From assembly GCA_964400285.1 (NCBI GenBank), contig CAYNTK010000006.1:1-64000 (forward strand): a DNA stretch of 64,000 nt. Direction: 5' to 3'. Source of the DNA: FEN-1279 sp964400285 (GTDB lineage Bacteria > Bacteroidota > Ignavibacteria > Tepidaquicellales > Tepidaquicellaceae). Made by a program: the position numbers and the translations under genes. Below the pieces are notes generated by a model that was not told the origin of the DNA, did not search any database, and saw only the letters and a list, made by a program, of their open reading frames with translations. This document shows positions 25,164 to 34,410 of this stretch, piece by piece. The first letter of the stretch is position 1; each line of letters starts with the position of its first letter.

Positions 25164-26162
25164 ATGATTTTAATAAATTGCAATAACGATATACACGACC
25201 CGACAATAAACCTTGCATTGGAGGAATATTGCGTAAGGAATTTGGATTTTAAAAAAGAAGATTATCTTCTTTTTTACATTAACGAGCCATCTATTATAAT
25301 TGGAAAACATCAAAACACAATTGAAGAAATAAATTATGATTATGTAAAAACCCATAACATACACGTTGTTCGCAGGATTTCAGGAGGGGGAGCAGTTTAT
25401 CATGATAAGGGGAATTTAAATTTCAGTTTTCTCTCGAAGCATACAGAAGATAGCATTCATAATTTTGAGAAGTTTACAAAACCCGTTCGAGATGCTTTAA
25501 TCGAACTTGGGGTGAAAGCAGAATTGACAGGAAGAAACGATATAGTTGTTGAAGGGCGAAAAATTTCAGGAAATGCACAATTTACAAATATGAAATCAAT
25601 GTTCTCACATGGGACACTACTCTTTGATTCACATCTTGAAGACGTGGTTCAGGCGTTGAATGTAAAAATTGATAAAATTGAGAGCAAAGGAATTAAATCT
25701 ATACGAAGTCGTGTAGCAAACATAACGGAATTTCTAAAGGAGCCGATTACAATATTGGAATTTAAGGAAAAAATTCTGCGCTCAATTTTCCGTTGTTATG
25801 GAAAAATTCCCGAATACAATCTGTCTGAAAATGAATGGAGACAAGTTTTTAAATTGTCGGAAGAGAAATACAGGACCTGGGATTGGAATTTTGGGCGTTC
25901 TCCGGAGTTTAATATACAAAAAACAAATAGATTTGCCTTTGGTCAGGTGGATACACGCTTAAACGTTAAAGATGGGGTTATTAAAGAAGTGAAATTTTTT
26001 GGTGATTATCTTGGGCACGGTGACACAAGTGATATTGAAAAAAAACTAATTGGCAAAAAGTATAAAGAGGAAGAATTACTACCGATATTAAAGAAATTCA
26101 ATCTAAATCTATATTTTGGCGAAATAACAACTGAAGAATTTGTAAAATATCTTGTTACTTAA
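25164..26162 (+). CDS. lplA: lipoate-protein ligase A
   Basis: LplA activates lipoate with ATP and transfers it to lysines of 2-oxoacid dehydrogenase E2 or glycine-cleavage H proteins, allowing scavenged lipoate to be used. Evidence: the biotin/lipoate-ligase core with RRISGGGAVYHDKGNLNFS, the conserved lysine segment GRKISGNAQ, and a C-terminal accessory domain ending at residue 332. I start it at ATG 25164 (332 aa, MILINCNNDI, the normal family beginning), not at TTG 25143, because a promoter -10 element overlaps that codon. Its stop shares the 4 bases TTAA with the stop of the convergent STAND gene. Confidence 0.94.
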   Translation: MILINCNNDIHDPTINLALEEYCVRNLDFKKEDYLLFYINEPSIIIGKHQNTIEEINYDYVKTHNIHVVRRISGGGAVYHDKGNLNFSFLSKHTEDSIHNFEKFTKPVRDALIELGVKAELTGRNDIVVEGRKISGNAQFTNMKSMFSHGTLLFDSHLEDVVQALNVKIDKIESKGIKSIRSRVANITEFLKEPITILEFKEKILRSIFRCYGKIPEYNLSENEWRQVFKLSEEKYRTWDWNFGRSPEFNIQKTNRFAFGQVDTRLNVKDGVIKEVKFFGDYLGHGDTSDIEKKLIGKKYKEEELLPILKKFNLNLYFGEITTEEFVKYLVT

Positions 26163-28780
26163 ATGTTTTTACTTTTTAACTCTGAGAGTTTTTTTGAAAT
26201 TTGGTTTAATTCTGGATTTTCTTTATCGAGAACCTTTTCGAGAATATCTTTCGTTTTTTCGAGGTATTCGATTGCCTCAGGAATGCGATTTTGTTCTTCA
26301 TATAATTCGGAAAGATATTTGTAAGAGTCTTCTAAGTCTTGATGTTCGTCACCAAATACTTGAGTTCTGATTTTTAAAGCTCTTTTAAAAAGAATTTCTG
26401 CTTCCCTGAATTTCTTCTGGCGAAGGAACAATAATCCAAGATTATTTATGGTAAAAGCAGTATTTGGATGATTTCTTCCGAAAATTTTTTGCAATAGCTT
26501 AATAGCATTTTTAAAAAGGACATAAGCATCATTAAATTTTCCTAACTTGAAATACAGGAATGCAAGATTATTAGTTTCTATTGCAACTTCTGGGTGTTCG
26601 GGTCCAAAAGCAGAAACAAATATTTCCTTTGCTTTTTCGTAGTAAGGTAATGCTTCGGAATATTTTTCCTGTTCATGATAGACGTTTCCAATGCTATTAA
26701 GAGCTTTTCCTACTTCAGGATGCATATCGCCGAGATTTTTTTCTAAAAGTGCAAGAGATTTTTTATATAACTCTTCTGCTTCATAGAATCTTCTTAAATC
26801 AAAGTGAAAATTTCCAAAATTCATTAATGTTACCGCTAATTCAGGGTGAGAATATTTTTCCCTAATTTCAAGAGCTCTTTTAAACAATGGCTCTGCTTCT
26901 TCGTATTTTCCCTGTGTGACGTATAAACCAGCAAGACTATTCAGTGGGGCAGAGATATCTATGCAATCTTTTCCAGATTTTTTTTCGATTATATCAATGG
27001 ATTTAATATACATAGTTTCTGCTTCGGAGAATTTACCCTGAAAATAAAAGAGTACAGCTAAATTGTATGTGATTTCGCCCACCTCAAGATGTTCTGCTCC
27101 AAGAAGTTTTTCTTTTATTTCCATCGTTTCACGAAACATTGTTTCAGAATCTCTATATTTTCCAAGTCGCCAATAAAGATTAGCAAGTTTGTGAAGCGCA
27201 TTTGCATATTCAATCGAATTACTACCCTTATGTTTCTCCATCATTTCTACCAAATCTTCGATTATTGGTAGAAGCAATCTATATTGAGCAGCTTCGTGGA
27301 ATATCACAGTATCTTTGCATGACCAGTTAAAATATTCATCTGGTGTCAGTGATAATTTTCCATGATAGGCTGCCTCAATTAACGCCTGTTTTGCGTTATC
27401 GTCAATATTTTTTACATCGACAGTTTTTAGTTTTTCTTTATAATAATTAAATAATACTCCGTGCAACAATTTTAGGGTTTCGTTATCAAGTTTTGCCTGT
27501 AAGCTTTCTCTCATTAATTCGTGCATTGTAAACATGCCCTTTCTTTCGGACTCATTTATAAAAGAAAATCTGCACAAATTATCCATAGCGGTTATAGGGT
27601 ATCCCGTTTGAAATTCATTTACAAGCAGTCTGAAAATTTCACTTCCCCAAATTCTTGCGGAGGAGAGAGCTTTTAGGGTTTCAATTTCTGTTTTATCTAA
27701 GTAGCGTAGAAATCTTTCGAGAACGCTATCCTGTGTTCGTGCGAAGTCTTTTGCTTCGGGTATTCTTTGATATCGTTTTTCGATTTCATAATATGTATCC
27801 ACAGCTAAGTCGAGAAAGTGAGGAACGCCCTTACTTGCTTTTATTATAACACTCTGGACATCAGGTTTTTCAACACCACAGGAATTAAGAAAATATTTTG
27901 AGTCTTCATCAGATAATCTTCCAAGTAAGTATTGTTCTGTATAATTATTCCATTCCTCGTCTTGCTCATACCACCTAAGTTTTTCTCGACCACAGATAAC
28001 CCATATAACTTCAGGAAGGTGACTAACAAGTTCACGAATCCACTCGTCTCTCATAAAAAACCCACCATCAGCTTTCAGGTTTTCCCAGAGAGCTTCATAT
28101 GTATCAAGGAATAATACAGCATCTTTCTTTTTTTCTTCTAAAAAATCTTTCATATCACTTGCCCAGAACATAGGCATTCGGAGAGAAATTTCTTTTGGTT
28201 CCAGGTTTGGGAGATTTGCAAGTTCTTTTTCTCCTCTTTTTTTCCACCATTCACGAAAAACATTCCCGCCAGTCATAAAAGCTTTTGTTAGTTTAGGAAC
28301 GAAGCCGATGTATGGCATTTCCCCCACTACACGCATAATACCTGCTACTACGTTTGCACCGGTAAGCAATGGAAAGTTGTCCTTTGTCATTGGAGTTTGA
28401 GGATGAGTCTTTTGCCAATAAACAGTATAAGCAATATCGAAAGAGGGGAAATTAATTTTAAATTTTTCGTGAAGTTGATTACGAAGAACGAACAACGCAG
28501 TTTCTTGTTCTCTATAAGTGGGAGTGTCTAAATCAATGGCAGTCCAAACTATTTCAGGTCTTTCTGTTTCGAGACGCTTTCCGAGCTCTTTTCTAAGCGT
28601 AGTTTTTCCTATACCACCCACACCATAATAAACAAGAAGTTTATGCTCTTCTTTTATTTTTGTTGCAAGGGCATTCTGGAACGCAGCGAGAAATGTTTCT
28701 CTGTCGGTAAATTTCTTACCGGCTTTTGGAGATGTATCTCCACCCGCTCCCGAAAGAGTATATTTAGGTTTTATTGCCAA
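26159..28780 (-). CDS. STAND-type NTPase with C-terminal TPR array
   Basis: 873 aa. An N-terminal nucleotide-binding domain follows a short KFTDRETFLAAF lead typical of STAND/NB-ARC-like ATPases: Walker A GVGGIGKTT at residues 53-61, Walker B AVLFLDTYE at 221-229, and a sensor-like VIWVICGRE. A winged-helix-like region (about 360-460, with MFTMHELMRESL) leads to kinesin-light-chain-like TPRs from about 530 to 865, with repeated LAxLYxxQGKYxEAEPLxxRAL units. No TIR, protease, nuclease or other effector domain precedes the ATPase. STAND proteins act as switchable signalling or defence platforms, but a role here is not shown. The gene stands alone, convergent with lplA. Confidence 0.85.
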   Translation of the reverse strand: MAIKPKYTLSGAGGDTSPKAGKKFTDRETFLAAFQNALATKIKEEHKLLVYYGVGGIGKTTLRKELGKRLETERPEIVWTAIDLDTPTYREQETALFVLRNQLHEKFKINFPSFDIAYTVYWQKTHPQTPMTKDNFPLLTGANVVAGIMRVVGEMPYIGFVPKLTKAFMTGGNVFREWWKKRGEKELANLPNLEPKEISLRMPMFWASDMKDFLEEKKKDAVLFLDTYEALWENLKADGGFFMRDEWIRELVSHLPEVIWVICGREKLRWYEQDEEWNNYTEQYLLGRLSDEDSKYFLNSCGVEKPDVQSVIIKASKGVPHFLDLAVDTYYEIEKRYQRIPEAKDFARTQDSVLERFLRYLDKTEIETLKALSSARIWGSEIFRLLVNEFQTGYPITAMDNLCRFSFINESERKGMFTMHELMRESLQAKLDNETLKLLHGVLFNYYKEKLKTVDVKNIDDNAKQALIEAAYHGKLSLTPDEYFNWSCKDTVIFHEAAQYRLLLPIIEDLVEMMEKHKGSNSIEYANALHKLANLYWRLGKYRDSETMFRETMEIKEKLLGAEHLEVGEITYNLAVLFYFQGKFSEAETMYIKSIDIIEKKSGKDCIDISAPLNSLAGLYVTQGKYEEAEPLFKRALEIREKYSHPELAVTLMNFGNFHFDLRRFYEAEELYKKSLALLEKNLGDMHPEVGKALNSIGNVYHEQEKYSEALPYYEKAKEIFVSAFGPEHPEVAIETNNLAFLYFKLGKFNDAYVLFKNAIKLLQKIFGRNHPNTAFTINNLGLLFLRQKKFREAEILFKRALKIRTQVFGDEHQDLEDSYKYLSELYEEQNRIPEAIEYLEKTKDILEKVLDKENPELNQISKKLSELKSKNI

Positions 28781-28961
28781 TGCTTTCCATTATAAATAAT
28801 AAAATCGTAAAAAACTTTGATTTTTAAAATACAAATATAAAACCAAGTTACAATTTTAAAATCAAAGTTGTTGCAAACGTAAAGGTTATCAAATAAATAA
28901 TTTAAAGGAAGTAAAAGAAATAAATATTTTATATTTAAATAAAAATCTAAAGTTGATTAAT

Positions 28962-28991
28962 CAGAGTCTTCCGATAAAAAGGAAGACTCTG
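28962..28991 (-). terminator. hairpin after the 623-aa T9SS gene
   Basis: CAGAGTCTTCC (28962-28972) pairs perfectly with GGAAGACTCTG (28981-28991) around an 8-base A-rich loop. It lies just past the stop at 28996. The following T run on the minus strand is weak, so termination may be partial. Confidence 0.55.
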
Positions 28992-28995
28992 AAAA

Positions 28996-30867
28996 TTATT
29001 TAAGAATTATTAATTTTTTTGTATCAGAGAATTCGTCTGAAGAAAATTTATAGAAATATAATCCTGATGGAAGCTGAACATTTGAAATAGAAAAAGGAAT
29101 TTCATAAGTTCCCGGTGAAAGTTTTTCGTTAACCAATGTTGCGATTTCTTTTCCAAGTATGTCATAAATTTTGATTTTTGTATTTGATGTTTTTGGTAAA
29201 TCAAAACGAATTTTAGTTAAAGGGTTAAAAGGGTTTGGGTAATTTTGGTATAGTCTATATGATTTTGGAATGGCGTTCGATATAGGTTTTATTGAAATAA
29301 TGAAAAATTCCCCCCTTACGAAATAATATTTAGCAAGGGACTGACCATTTGAATTATGATTTATATAACTGCCAGGTATGGAATCAGAAAGTAAAACTAA
29401 GTTAAAATAATTCCGAGGAGGATTACAATCATTTTTTGGAGAAATTGATGGGTATGTCCAATCCTTATAATTGTTTGTGTCTGTTGGATTGATTTTTACT
29501 GGATAATGCCACAATGAACCAATATTATAGTTTGAATAGACCATATAAACATCCATAAATGATACAGAATCATAACTGCCGCCAATTCTTGCTGAAGGTG
29601 CCATAAAGGAAACAAAAAGATAATCATAAAATCCACCACACGAACTTATACCAATTGTTGGTCTACAAACAGATGCGAACAAATCATTATTTAATCCTTT
29701 GCTAATATAAGGTTTAAAAGGTAAATTAGACGTATCTACAATTACTATACTTTTATAGGGATCTACACCAGGCAAGGAACTTGACCAAAGCCTAATTTTT
29801 GCAGGAGCACCAGGGAAATAATAGCCATTAGTAGTTTGTTTAACCGTTTCAAAAGCAACGTAAGGCGTATTTTCTCTGTAAACCATCGAAATTCCCCTGA
29901 ATGCACCAAGACTATCACCCGATGGAGAGATGTTAGCATCGAATATTTTTAAGGGGCTACTAAATGTGTTACCCTGATTTGTTGTTTCTACAAAGTAGAC
30001 ATCACCAATATCAACAGGACTCAATAAATTATTAGTAATATAAACAATTCCAATTCTTCCATCATCACCGCGAGCAATAGCATAACATTCTTCTGGCTTT
30101 GCGTTTAAGAAATTCAAGGGAGTAAATGTTCCCGGAGTTGGACTTAAAGAAGTACAACTAAACCAGAATGTCGAATCTAAATCAAATGATGAAATTACAG
30201 AAATAAACTTATTAAGATTGGTTAAGCTATTTGTGAAAACTGTCCTTGGAAATAAAAAGCGTTGGTTTAGTGTAGGAAATATCTCTGTGAAAGAACCAAG
30301 ACCTGGAGCTGCATCATAATACCACCTTACAGATTCTGTACCAACCGAGCCAATATTTCCAGCAATTAATTCTCTTCCGCTTGGATCCAATGTAATTTCT
30401 GGAAATCCTGCTCTTGGTCCTATGGAGGAAACAAAAGACCAATTTGTTCCTTTATTAGAGCTGTAGTAATATTTTAATAATCTCCCAGGAAAATTCGGAT
30501 ATGGGTCTCCTAATGGAGATGACATAAATACGGAATGAATTCTATTTGAATTATTAGGGTCTTGAACAACATTTCTGGGGGTGGCATTTGAAACGTAGTC
30601 ATAAATGGTTGAGCACCCGATATATACCGAGATCGTTGAAAACCATTGGTTTTTATCTGATTTAGCTTTATTTAATTCTTTTAATATTTCCGCTACGTTT
30701 ATTTTTGAATAATTTTCGTTTCTACCATATGATATATCTCCCGATGTTTCTATTTTAAATTTAACTTGAGAATACTGTTCGAGAGTGGATTTTCTATTTT
30801 TTTGTGCGAGTGAAAAACTTGCAGCAAATAATGAAATTATTAAAAAAGCAAAAACTTTTCTTTTCAT
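28996..30867 (-). CDS. secreted T9SS cargo protein, probable beta-propeller
   Basis: 623 aa. Signal peptide MKRKVFAFLIISLFAASFSLAQ; a body with repeated sialidase/BNR-like phrases such as YYSSNKGTNWSFVSSIG and FVETTNQGNTFSSP, suggesting a beta-propeller; and a C-terminal type A T9SS sorting domain from about residue 540, beginning NYPNPFNPLTKIRFDLP, with DILGKEIATLVNE in the middle and a KKLIILK end. Such proteins are exported through the outer membrane by the Por machinery and anchored or released. Enzymatic activity cannot be inferred. A GGAGG ribosome-binding site and a TATAAT box precede it, unusually strong for this window, implying good expression. Confidence 0.85.
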   Translation of the reverse strand: MKRKVFAFLIISLFAASFSLAQKNRKSTLEQYSQVKFKIETSGDISYGRNENYSKINVAEILKELNKAKSDKNQWFSTISVYIGCSTIYDYVSNATPRNVVQDPNNSNRIHSVFMSSPLGDPYPNFPGRLLKYYYSSNKGTNWSFVSSIGPRAGFPEITLDPSGRELIAGNIGSVGTESVRWYYDAAPGLGSFTEIFPTLNQRFLFPRTVFTNSLTNLNKFISVISSFDLDSTFWFSCTSLSPTPGTFTPLNFLNAKPEECYAIARGDDGRIGIVYITNNLLSPVDIGDVYFVETTNQGNTFSSPLKIFDANISPSGDSLGAFRGISMVYRENTPYVAFETVKQTTNGYYFPGAPAKIRLWSSSLPGVDPYKSIVIVDTSNLPFKPYISKGLNNDLFASVCRPTIGISSCGGFYDYLFVSFMAPSARIGGSYDSVSFMDVYMVYSNYNIGSLWHYPVKINPTDTNNYKDWTYPSISPKNDCNPPRNYFNLVLLSDSIPGSYINHNSNGQSLAKYYFVRGEFFIISIKPISNAIPKSYRLYQNYPNPFNPLTKIRFDLPKTSNTKIKIYDILGKEIATLVNEKLSPGTYEIPFSISNVQLPSGLYFYKFSSDEFSDTKKLIILK

Positions 30868-30876
30868 TTATTTATT

Positions 30877-30914
30877 CCTCCGTTTTAATTATAGTTGTTT
30901 TATTTTTTTAACAA
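30877..30914 (-). promoter_or_regulatory. strong RBS and candidate promoter of the 623-aa T9SS gene
   Basis: On the minus strand GGAGG (30881-30877) lies 9 bases before the ATG at 30867, and a perfect TATAAT lies at 30893-30888. A TTGTTA at 30914-30909 is 15 bases from it, shorter than ideal. Most genes in this window lack so clear a Shine-Dalgarno motif. Confidence 0.45.
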
Positions 30915-31097
30915 CTTTAGCGGTGCGCAGTTGTCACATATTTTACATTATCGTTATCTGAAAGCATAAAACTTCTCGCCCCAATATATAATAATATATG
31001 AAATAATGCAATACCTAATTTTAGATTTACAGTAACGGAAAATTTGTTTCATTTTTTTAGATAAATGATTAAATTTATAAAAACAAAGGGAAAGAAA

Positions 31098-32168
31098 ATG
31101 AGAAAAGAAAGTATTAATTTTTTAGAGAAATATCTTAACAATGCTTCACCAACGGGTTATGAAACAGAAGGTCAGAAATTATGGCTTGAATATATAAGAC
31201 CATATATAGACGAATATATGAGCGATACATACGGAACCATAGTTGGTATTGTAAATCCAAAAGCTGATTATAAGGTTGTGATTGAAGCACACGCAGATGA
31301 GATTTCTTGGTATGTTAATTACATAACCGATGATGGGTATATTTACTTGAAAAGGAATGGTGGTTCAGACCATCAGATAGCACCTTCGATGAGGGTTAAT
31401 ATACACACAAGAAAAGGTATAGTTAAGGGAATATTCGGATGGCCAGCAATACACGTTAGAGACAGAGAAAAAGAAGAAACACCAACAATGAAAAATATAT
31501 TTCTTGATTGCGGTTGTAGTTCGAAAAAGGAAGTTGAAAAGCTTGGAATACATGTGGGAAGTGTTGCAACATTCGAAGATGAGTTTATGGTCATGAATAA
31601 AAATTTTTTTGTAGGCAGAGCGTTGGATAATAGACTTGGAGGATTTGTAATAGCAGAAGTTGCAAGATTAATAAAAGAAAACAAGAAGAAACTTGATTTT
31701 GGTTTATATATAGTTAATTCGGTCCAGGAAGAAGTAGGTTTGCGAGGTGCAAAAATGATAGCAGAGAGAATTCATCCAAATTTAGCAATTATAACAGATG
31801 TAACTCACGACACAAGCTCACCGATGTATGAAAAAAAGAAACAAGGAGATATAACCTGTGGTAAAGGTCCTGTATTAATTTATGGACCCTCAATTCAAAA
31901 CAATGTATTAAATATGATTATTGATGTTGCGGAAAACAAAAAGATACCTTTTCAAAGAGAAGCTGTTTCCACATCTTCGGGGACTGATACAGATGCATTT
32001 GCATATTCGAATTGCGGAGTTGCATCGGCTTTAATTTCAATTCCGCTTAAATATATGCATACTACCGTTGAGACGGTTCACAAAGATGATGTAGAGAATG
32101 CAATAAAACTTTTTTATGAAGTTATAATCCAATTAAAAACTGGAAGAGATTACAGATATATAAAATGA
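31098..32168 (+). CDS. M42-family metallo-aminopeptidase
   Basis: M42 peptidases (FrvX/YsdC/TET-like) are cytosolic di-zinc aminopeptidases or deblocking enzymes that form large shells. Metal and catalytic motifs: VIEAHADEIS (His/Asp), GRALDNRLGGF (bridging Asp), VQEEVGLRGA (catalytic Glu), ITDVTHDT and a late TTVETVHKDD His. I start at ATG 31098 (356 aa, MRKESINFLEKYL), which has AAAGGG upstream and matches the family's usual beginning; an upstream ATG at 31065 would add 11 basic residues. It is divergent from the T9SS gene and convergent with ppk2. Confidence 0.92.
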   Translation: MRKESINFLEKYLNNASPTGYETEGQKLWLEYIRPYIDEYMSDTYGTIVGIVNPKADYKVVIEAHADEISWYVNYITDDGYIYLKRNGGSDHQIAPSMRVNIHTRKGIVKGIFGWPAIHVRDREKEETPTMKNIFLDCGCSSKKEVEKLGIHVGSVATFEDEFMVMNKNFFVGRALDNRLGGFVIAEVARLIKENKKKLDFGLYIVNSVQEEVGLRGAKMIAERIHPNLAIITDVTHDTSSPMYEKKKQGDITCGKGPVLIYGPSIQNNVLNMIIDVAENKKIPFQREAVSTSSGTDTDAFAYSNCGVASALISIPLKYMHTTVETVHKDDVENAIKLFYEVIIQLKTGRDYRYIK

Positions 32169-32249
32169 TATTAAATACTCACTATTTTATCACGAAATTG
32201 TTATAGCAGAACGAAGTGTTAAAAAATTAAATCTTACAGATTTATAAGT

Positions 32250-33113
32250 CTATTCATTTTCCAGAATTTCTTTTATTTTAAGTAATTCCTTTTTATGTTC
32301 TTCAGAAACATTTGGGTATTCGAGATTCAAGCTTTGTAATTTTTTCACAATAATATCTGCAACTGCTGCTCGAGTAAACCATTTATTGTCGGCTGGTATT
32401 ATATACCACGGAGCGTATTTAGTGCTTGTATGATTGAACAAGTCTTCATAAGCTTGTTGATATTCTTTCCAGAATTTTCTTTCGTTGGCGTCGGCTATTG
32501 AAAACTTCCAATTTTTTTCTGGCTGGTTAATACGTTTAAGGAATCTTTTCTTCTGTTCTTCTTTTGAGACATTTAGAAAAAATTTTAAGATTATTATTCC
32601 ATTTTTTATAAGGTATTTTTCAAAATTATTTATTTCATCATATCTTTGAAGCCAAAGGTCATCTTTTGATTTTATAGGTGGCAGTTTTTCTTTTTGCAGT
32701 AACTCATCGTGAACCTTAACAACCAAAACTTCTTCATAATATGAGCGGTTAAAAATGCCGATTCTTCCTCTTTCTGGCAGGCATTTCATACATCGCCACA
32801 GATAATCGTGGTCAAGTTCCAGTGAAGAGGGTGCTTTGAAGCTGAATACTTGGCATCCCTGTGGATTTACACCCGACATAACGTGCTTAATAGTGCCGTC
32901 TTTTCCTGCGGCATCGAGTGCCTGAAGGATAATTAGTATTCCGTAAACATCGTGAGCATATAAAACTTCCTGCAGGCGGACGAGCTCTTGTATGTCTTTC
33001 TGAAGCTTCTGGGTTGCTTCTTCTTTATTATGGTAGCGATGAGTGAATTTTGGGTCGTAATCTTTTAGAGAAATTTTTTTATCGTGAGGGACAATAAAGT
33101 ATTCGTGATTCAT
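32250..33113 (-). CDS. ppk2: polyphosphate:nucleotide phosphotransferase, PPK2 family
   Basis: 287 aa, one PPK2 domain. Walker A-like segment ALDAAGKDGTIKHVMSGVNP near residue 66, lid-module RSYYEEVLVVKVHDE, and the conserved IADANERKFWKEYQQAYE. The variant with SLELDHDYLWR resembles the class that phosphorylates AMP/ADP and other nucleotides from polyphosphate (as in Deinococcus or Meiothermus), but subclass assignment needs an alignment. The gene stands alone. The 408 bases upstream hold no intact gene, only a decayed T9SS tail on the other strand. Confidence 0.93.
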   Translation of the reverse strand: MNHEYFIVPHDKKISLKDYDPKFTHRYHNKEEATQKLQKDIQELVRLQEVLYAHDVYGILIILQALDAAGKDGTIKHVMSGVNPQGCQVFSFKAPSSLELDHDYLWRCMKCLPERGRIGIFNRSYYEEVLVVKVHDELLQKEKLPPIKSKDDLWLQRYDEINNFEKYLIKNGIIILKFFLNVSKEEQKKRFLKRINQPEKNWKFSIADANERKFWKEYQQAYEDLFNHTSTKYAPWYIIPADNKWFTRAAVADIIVKKLQSLNLEYPNVSEEHKKELLKIKEILENE

Positions 33114-33262
33114 ATGTTTTATTTTTTCTTAATTTTAATACTAATAAATTCTTTAAACAATATAATTTTTGTATCTTATTTTTTAGAAAATTTGTCACAC
33201 GTAACTTTTTTATTGTATAAAGATTTAATGAACAAATTATAAGATTTCAGAATTGTAGGTAA

Positions 33263-33447
33263 AGTTTTATTGCTCTTAAAATTTATAATTAACTTGGAAA
33301 GTTATTACAACATTAACAATCAAAAGGTTAAAGCTGAGACTCAATTTTTGAAATTTGATGGTGCAAACCTACCATCAGGTGTATATTATAACAAAATGAA
33401 GACCGATAATTTTTAGCGAAGTAAAAACAAGGATGCTTGAAAAGTAA
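33263..33447 (+). pseudogene. decayed T9SS C-terminal sorting domain
   Basis: Translating the plus strand with two frame changes recovers a T9SS tail: ALKIYN-stop-LGK (33272-33299), VITTL in a shifted frame, then NNQKVKAETQFLKFDGANLP and SGVYYNKMKTDNF up to the TAG at 33414, then a further frame change to EVKTRMLEK ending TAA at 33447. This matches the order KIYDILGKEI..LVN..L..G.Y...F..SNLPSGVYFYK of the intact tails nearby. A premature stop and at least two frameshifts mark it as a remnant; nothing of the body of the gene is recognisable upstream. Confidence 0.8.
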
Positions 33448-33463
33448 ATATTTTTTTACAAAT

Positions 33464-33498
33464 AAAAAAGTCTGTAGAGAATATTGCTCAACAGACTT
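33464..33498 (-). terminator. intrinsic terminator of the META-domain gene
   Basis: AAGTCTGT (33468-33475) pairs with ACAGACTT (33491-33498); read on the minus strand the stem is followed by a T run (complement of 33464-33469). It lies 24 bases after the stop at 33522. Confidence 0.75.
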
Positions 33499-33521
33499 AA
33501 ATATTTTTTATAATTTGAGTA

Positions 33522-34265
33522 TTAATCCATTTTATTGAACTCCACAATTACATTGTCATCATTAATTAAATAAAGTTTTAACTTTTCGATTTTATATTTG
33601 TAAATTTTTCCTGATAGAGCTTGTATGAAATCCATTTCGAGATTCATTTCGGAACAGTTCATTTTAGTAAGCGTGATTTGGCTACCAAAGAAAATTTTAT
33701 TTCCAATAACCTCTGCAGTCCCGTAAAACTCGTTGCAGCTTGCGTTTCCGTAGATTTTATTTTCATTTGTATGTATTTCCAAATACGGTCTGGTTTGTAA
33801 ATCCTTTATATCTTTAATATTTTTGTCTTTAAGAACAGCAAGAGCCCAGATGTCATTAATAAGAGGATTGAAATTATAATTTCCGCAACCTGAAAATTCT
33901 CTTATTTCTTTATACCCTTTTCGGGTAATAGAAATTTTTACTGAATATGGATATTTATTGTCGGACATACCGTCTACGCATGATTCCTTAGCTACTCTGA
34001 CTTTAATATTAAAGATGTCGGATTCAGCCGAATAGATTGAATGTGTTTTATTGTCGGAAAAAGTTACATTTGGGATTCCCGTTTCGATTTTTAGTTCATC
34101 ACCGGCCGCTTCAAAAAACATTCCTTTTTCTAAATCAATTTTTATATTCCAAAAAGGTTCTGTACCGAAACCCTTGAAATCGAAATTGGTATTAGAATCA
34201 TCGTTGTTTTGAGAATAAGCAAAAGAACAAAATAAAAGTATCAGGACAAAAAATAAATTTTTCAT
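33522..34265 (-). CDS. secreted META-domain (HslJ-like) protein
   Basis: 247 aa. Signal peptide MKNLFFVLILLFCSFAYSQ. Residues about 28-120 resemble the COG3650-type domain (GFGTEPFWNIKIDLEKG and KESCVDGMSDNKYPYSV). The second half is a META domain as in HslJ: PYLEIHTNENKIYGNASCNE, then MNCSEMNLEMDFIQAL. META proteins of this kind are envelope proteins linked to stress or antibiotic tolerance in some bacteria; the mechanism is not known. Flanked by its own terminator (33464-33498) and by the terminator of the next T9SS gene, so it is probably monocistronic. Confidence 0.82.
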   Translation of the reverse strand: MKNLFFVLILLFCSFAYSQNNDDSNTNFDFKGFGTEPFWNIKIDLEKGMFFEAAGDELKIETGIPNVTFSDNKTHSIYSAESDIFNIKVRVAKESCVDGMSDNKYPYSVKISITRKGYKEIREFSGCGNYNFNPLINDIWALAVLKDKNIKDIKDLQTRPYLEIHTNENKIYGNASCNEFYGTAEVIGNKIFFGSQITLTKMNCSEMNLEMDFIQALSGKIYKYKIEKLKLYLINDDNVIVEFNKMD

Positions 34266-34352
34266 ATTATTATATATAAATTTTAAAAGACCTTATTTAT
34301 TTAAAAATAGCTCTCATTAATTCATTATGCAATAATAATGCGAAAGAAATAT

Positions 34353-34386
34353 AAAAAAAGTCCGTAGAGTGAAAACTCTACGGACT
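34353..34386 (-). terminator. intrinsic terminator of the 671-aa T9SS gene
   Basis: A perfect 12-base stem, AGTCCGTAGAGT (34359-34370) with ACTCTACGGACT (34375-34386), closes a GAAA loop and on the minus strand runs into seven T. It lies 24 bases past the stop at 34411. Confidence 0.88.
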
Positions 34387-34410
34387 CAATAACCCAAAGA
34401 ACATTATAAA

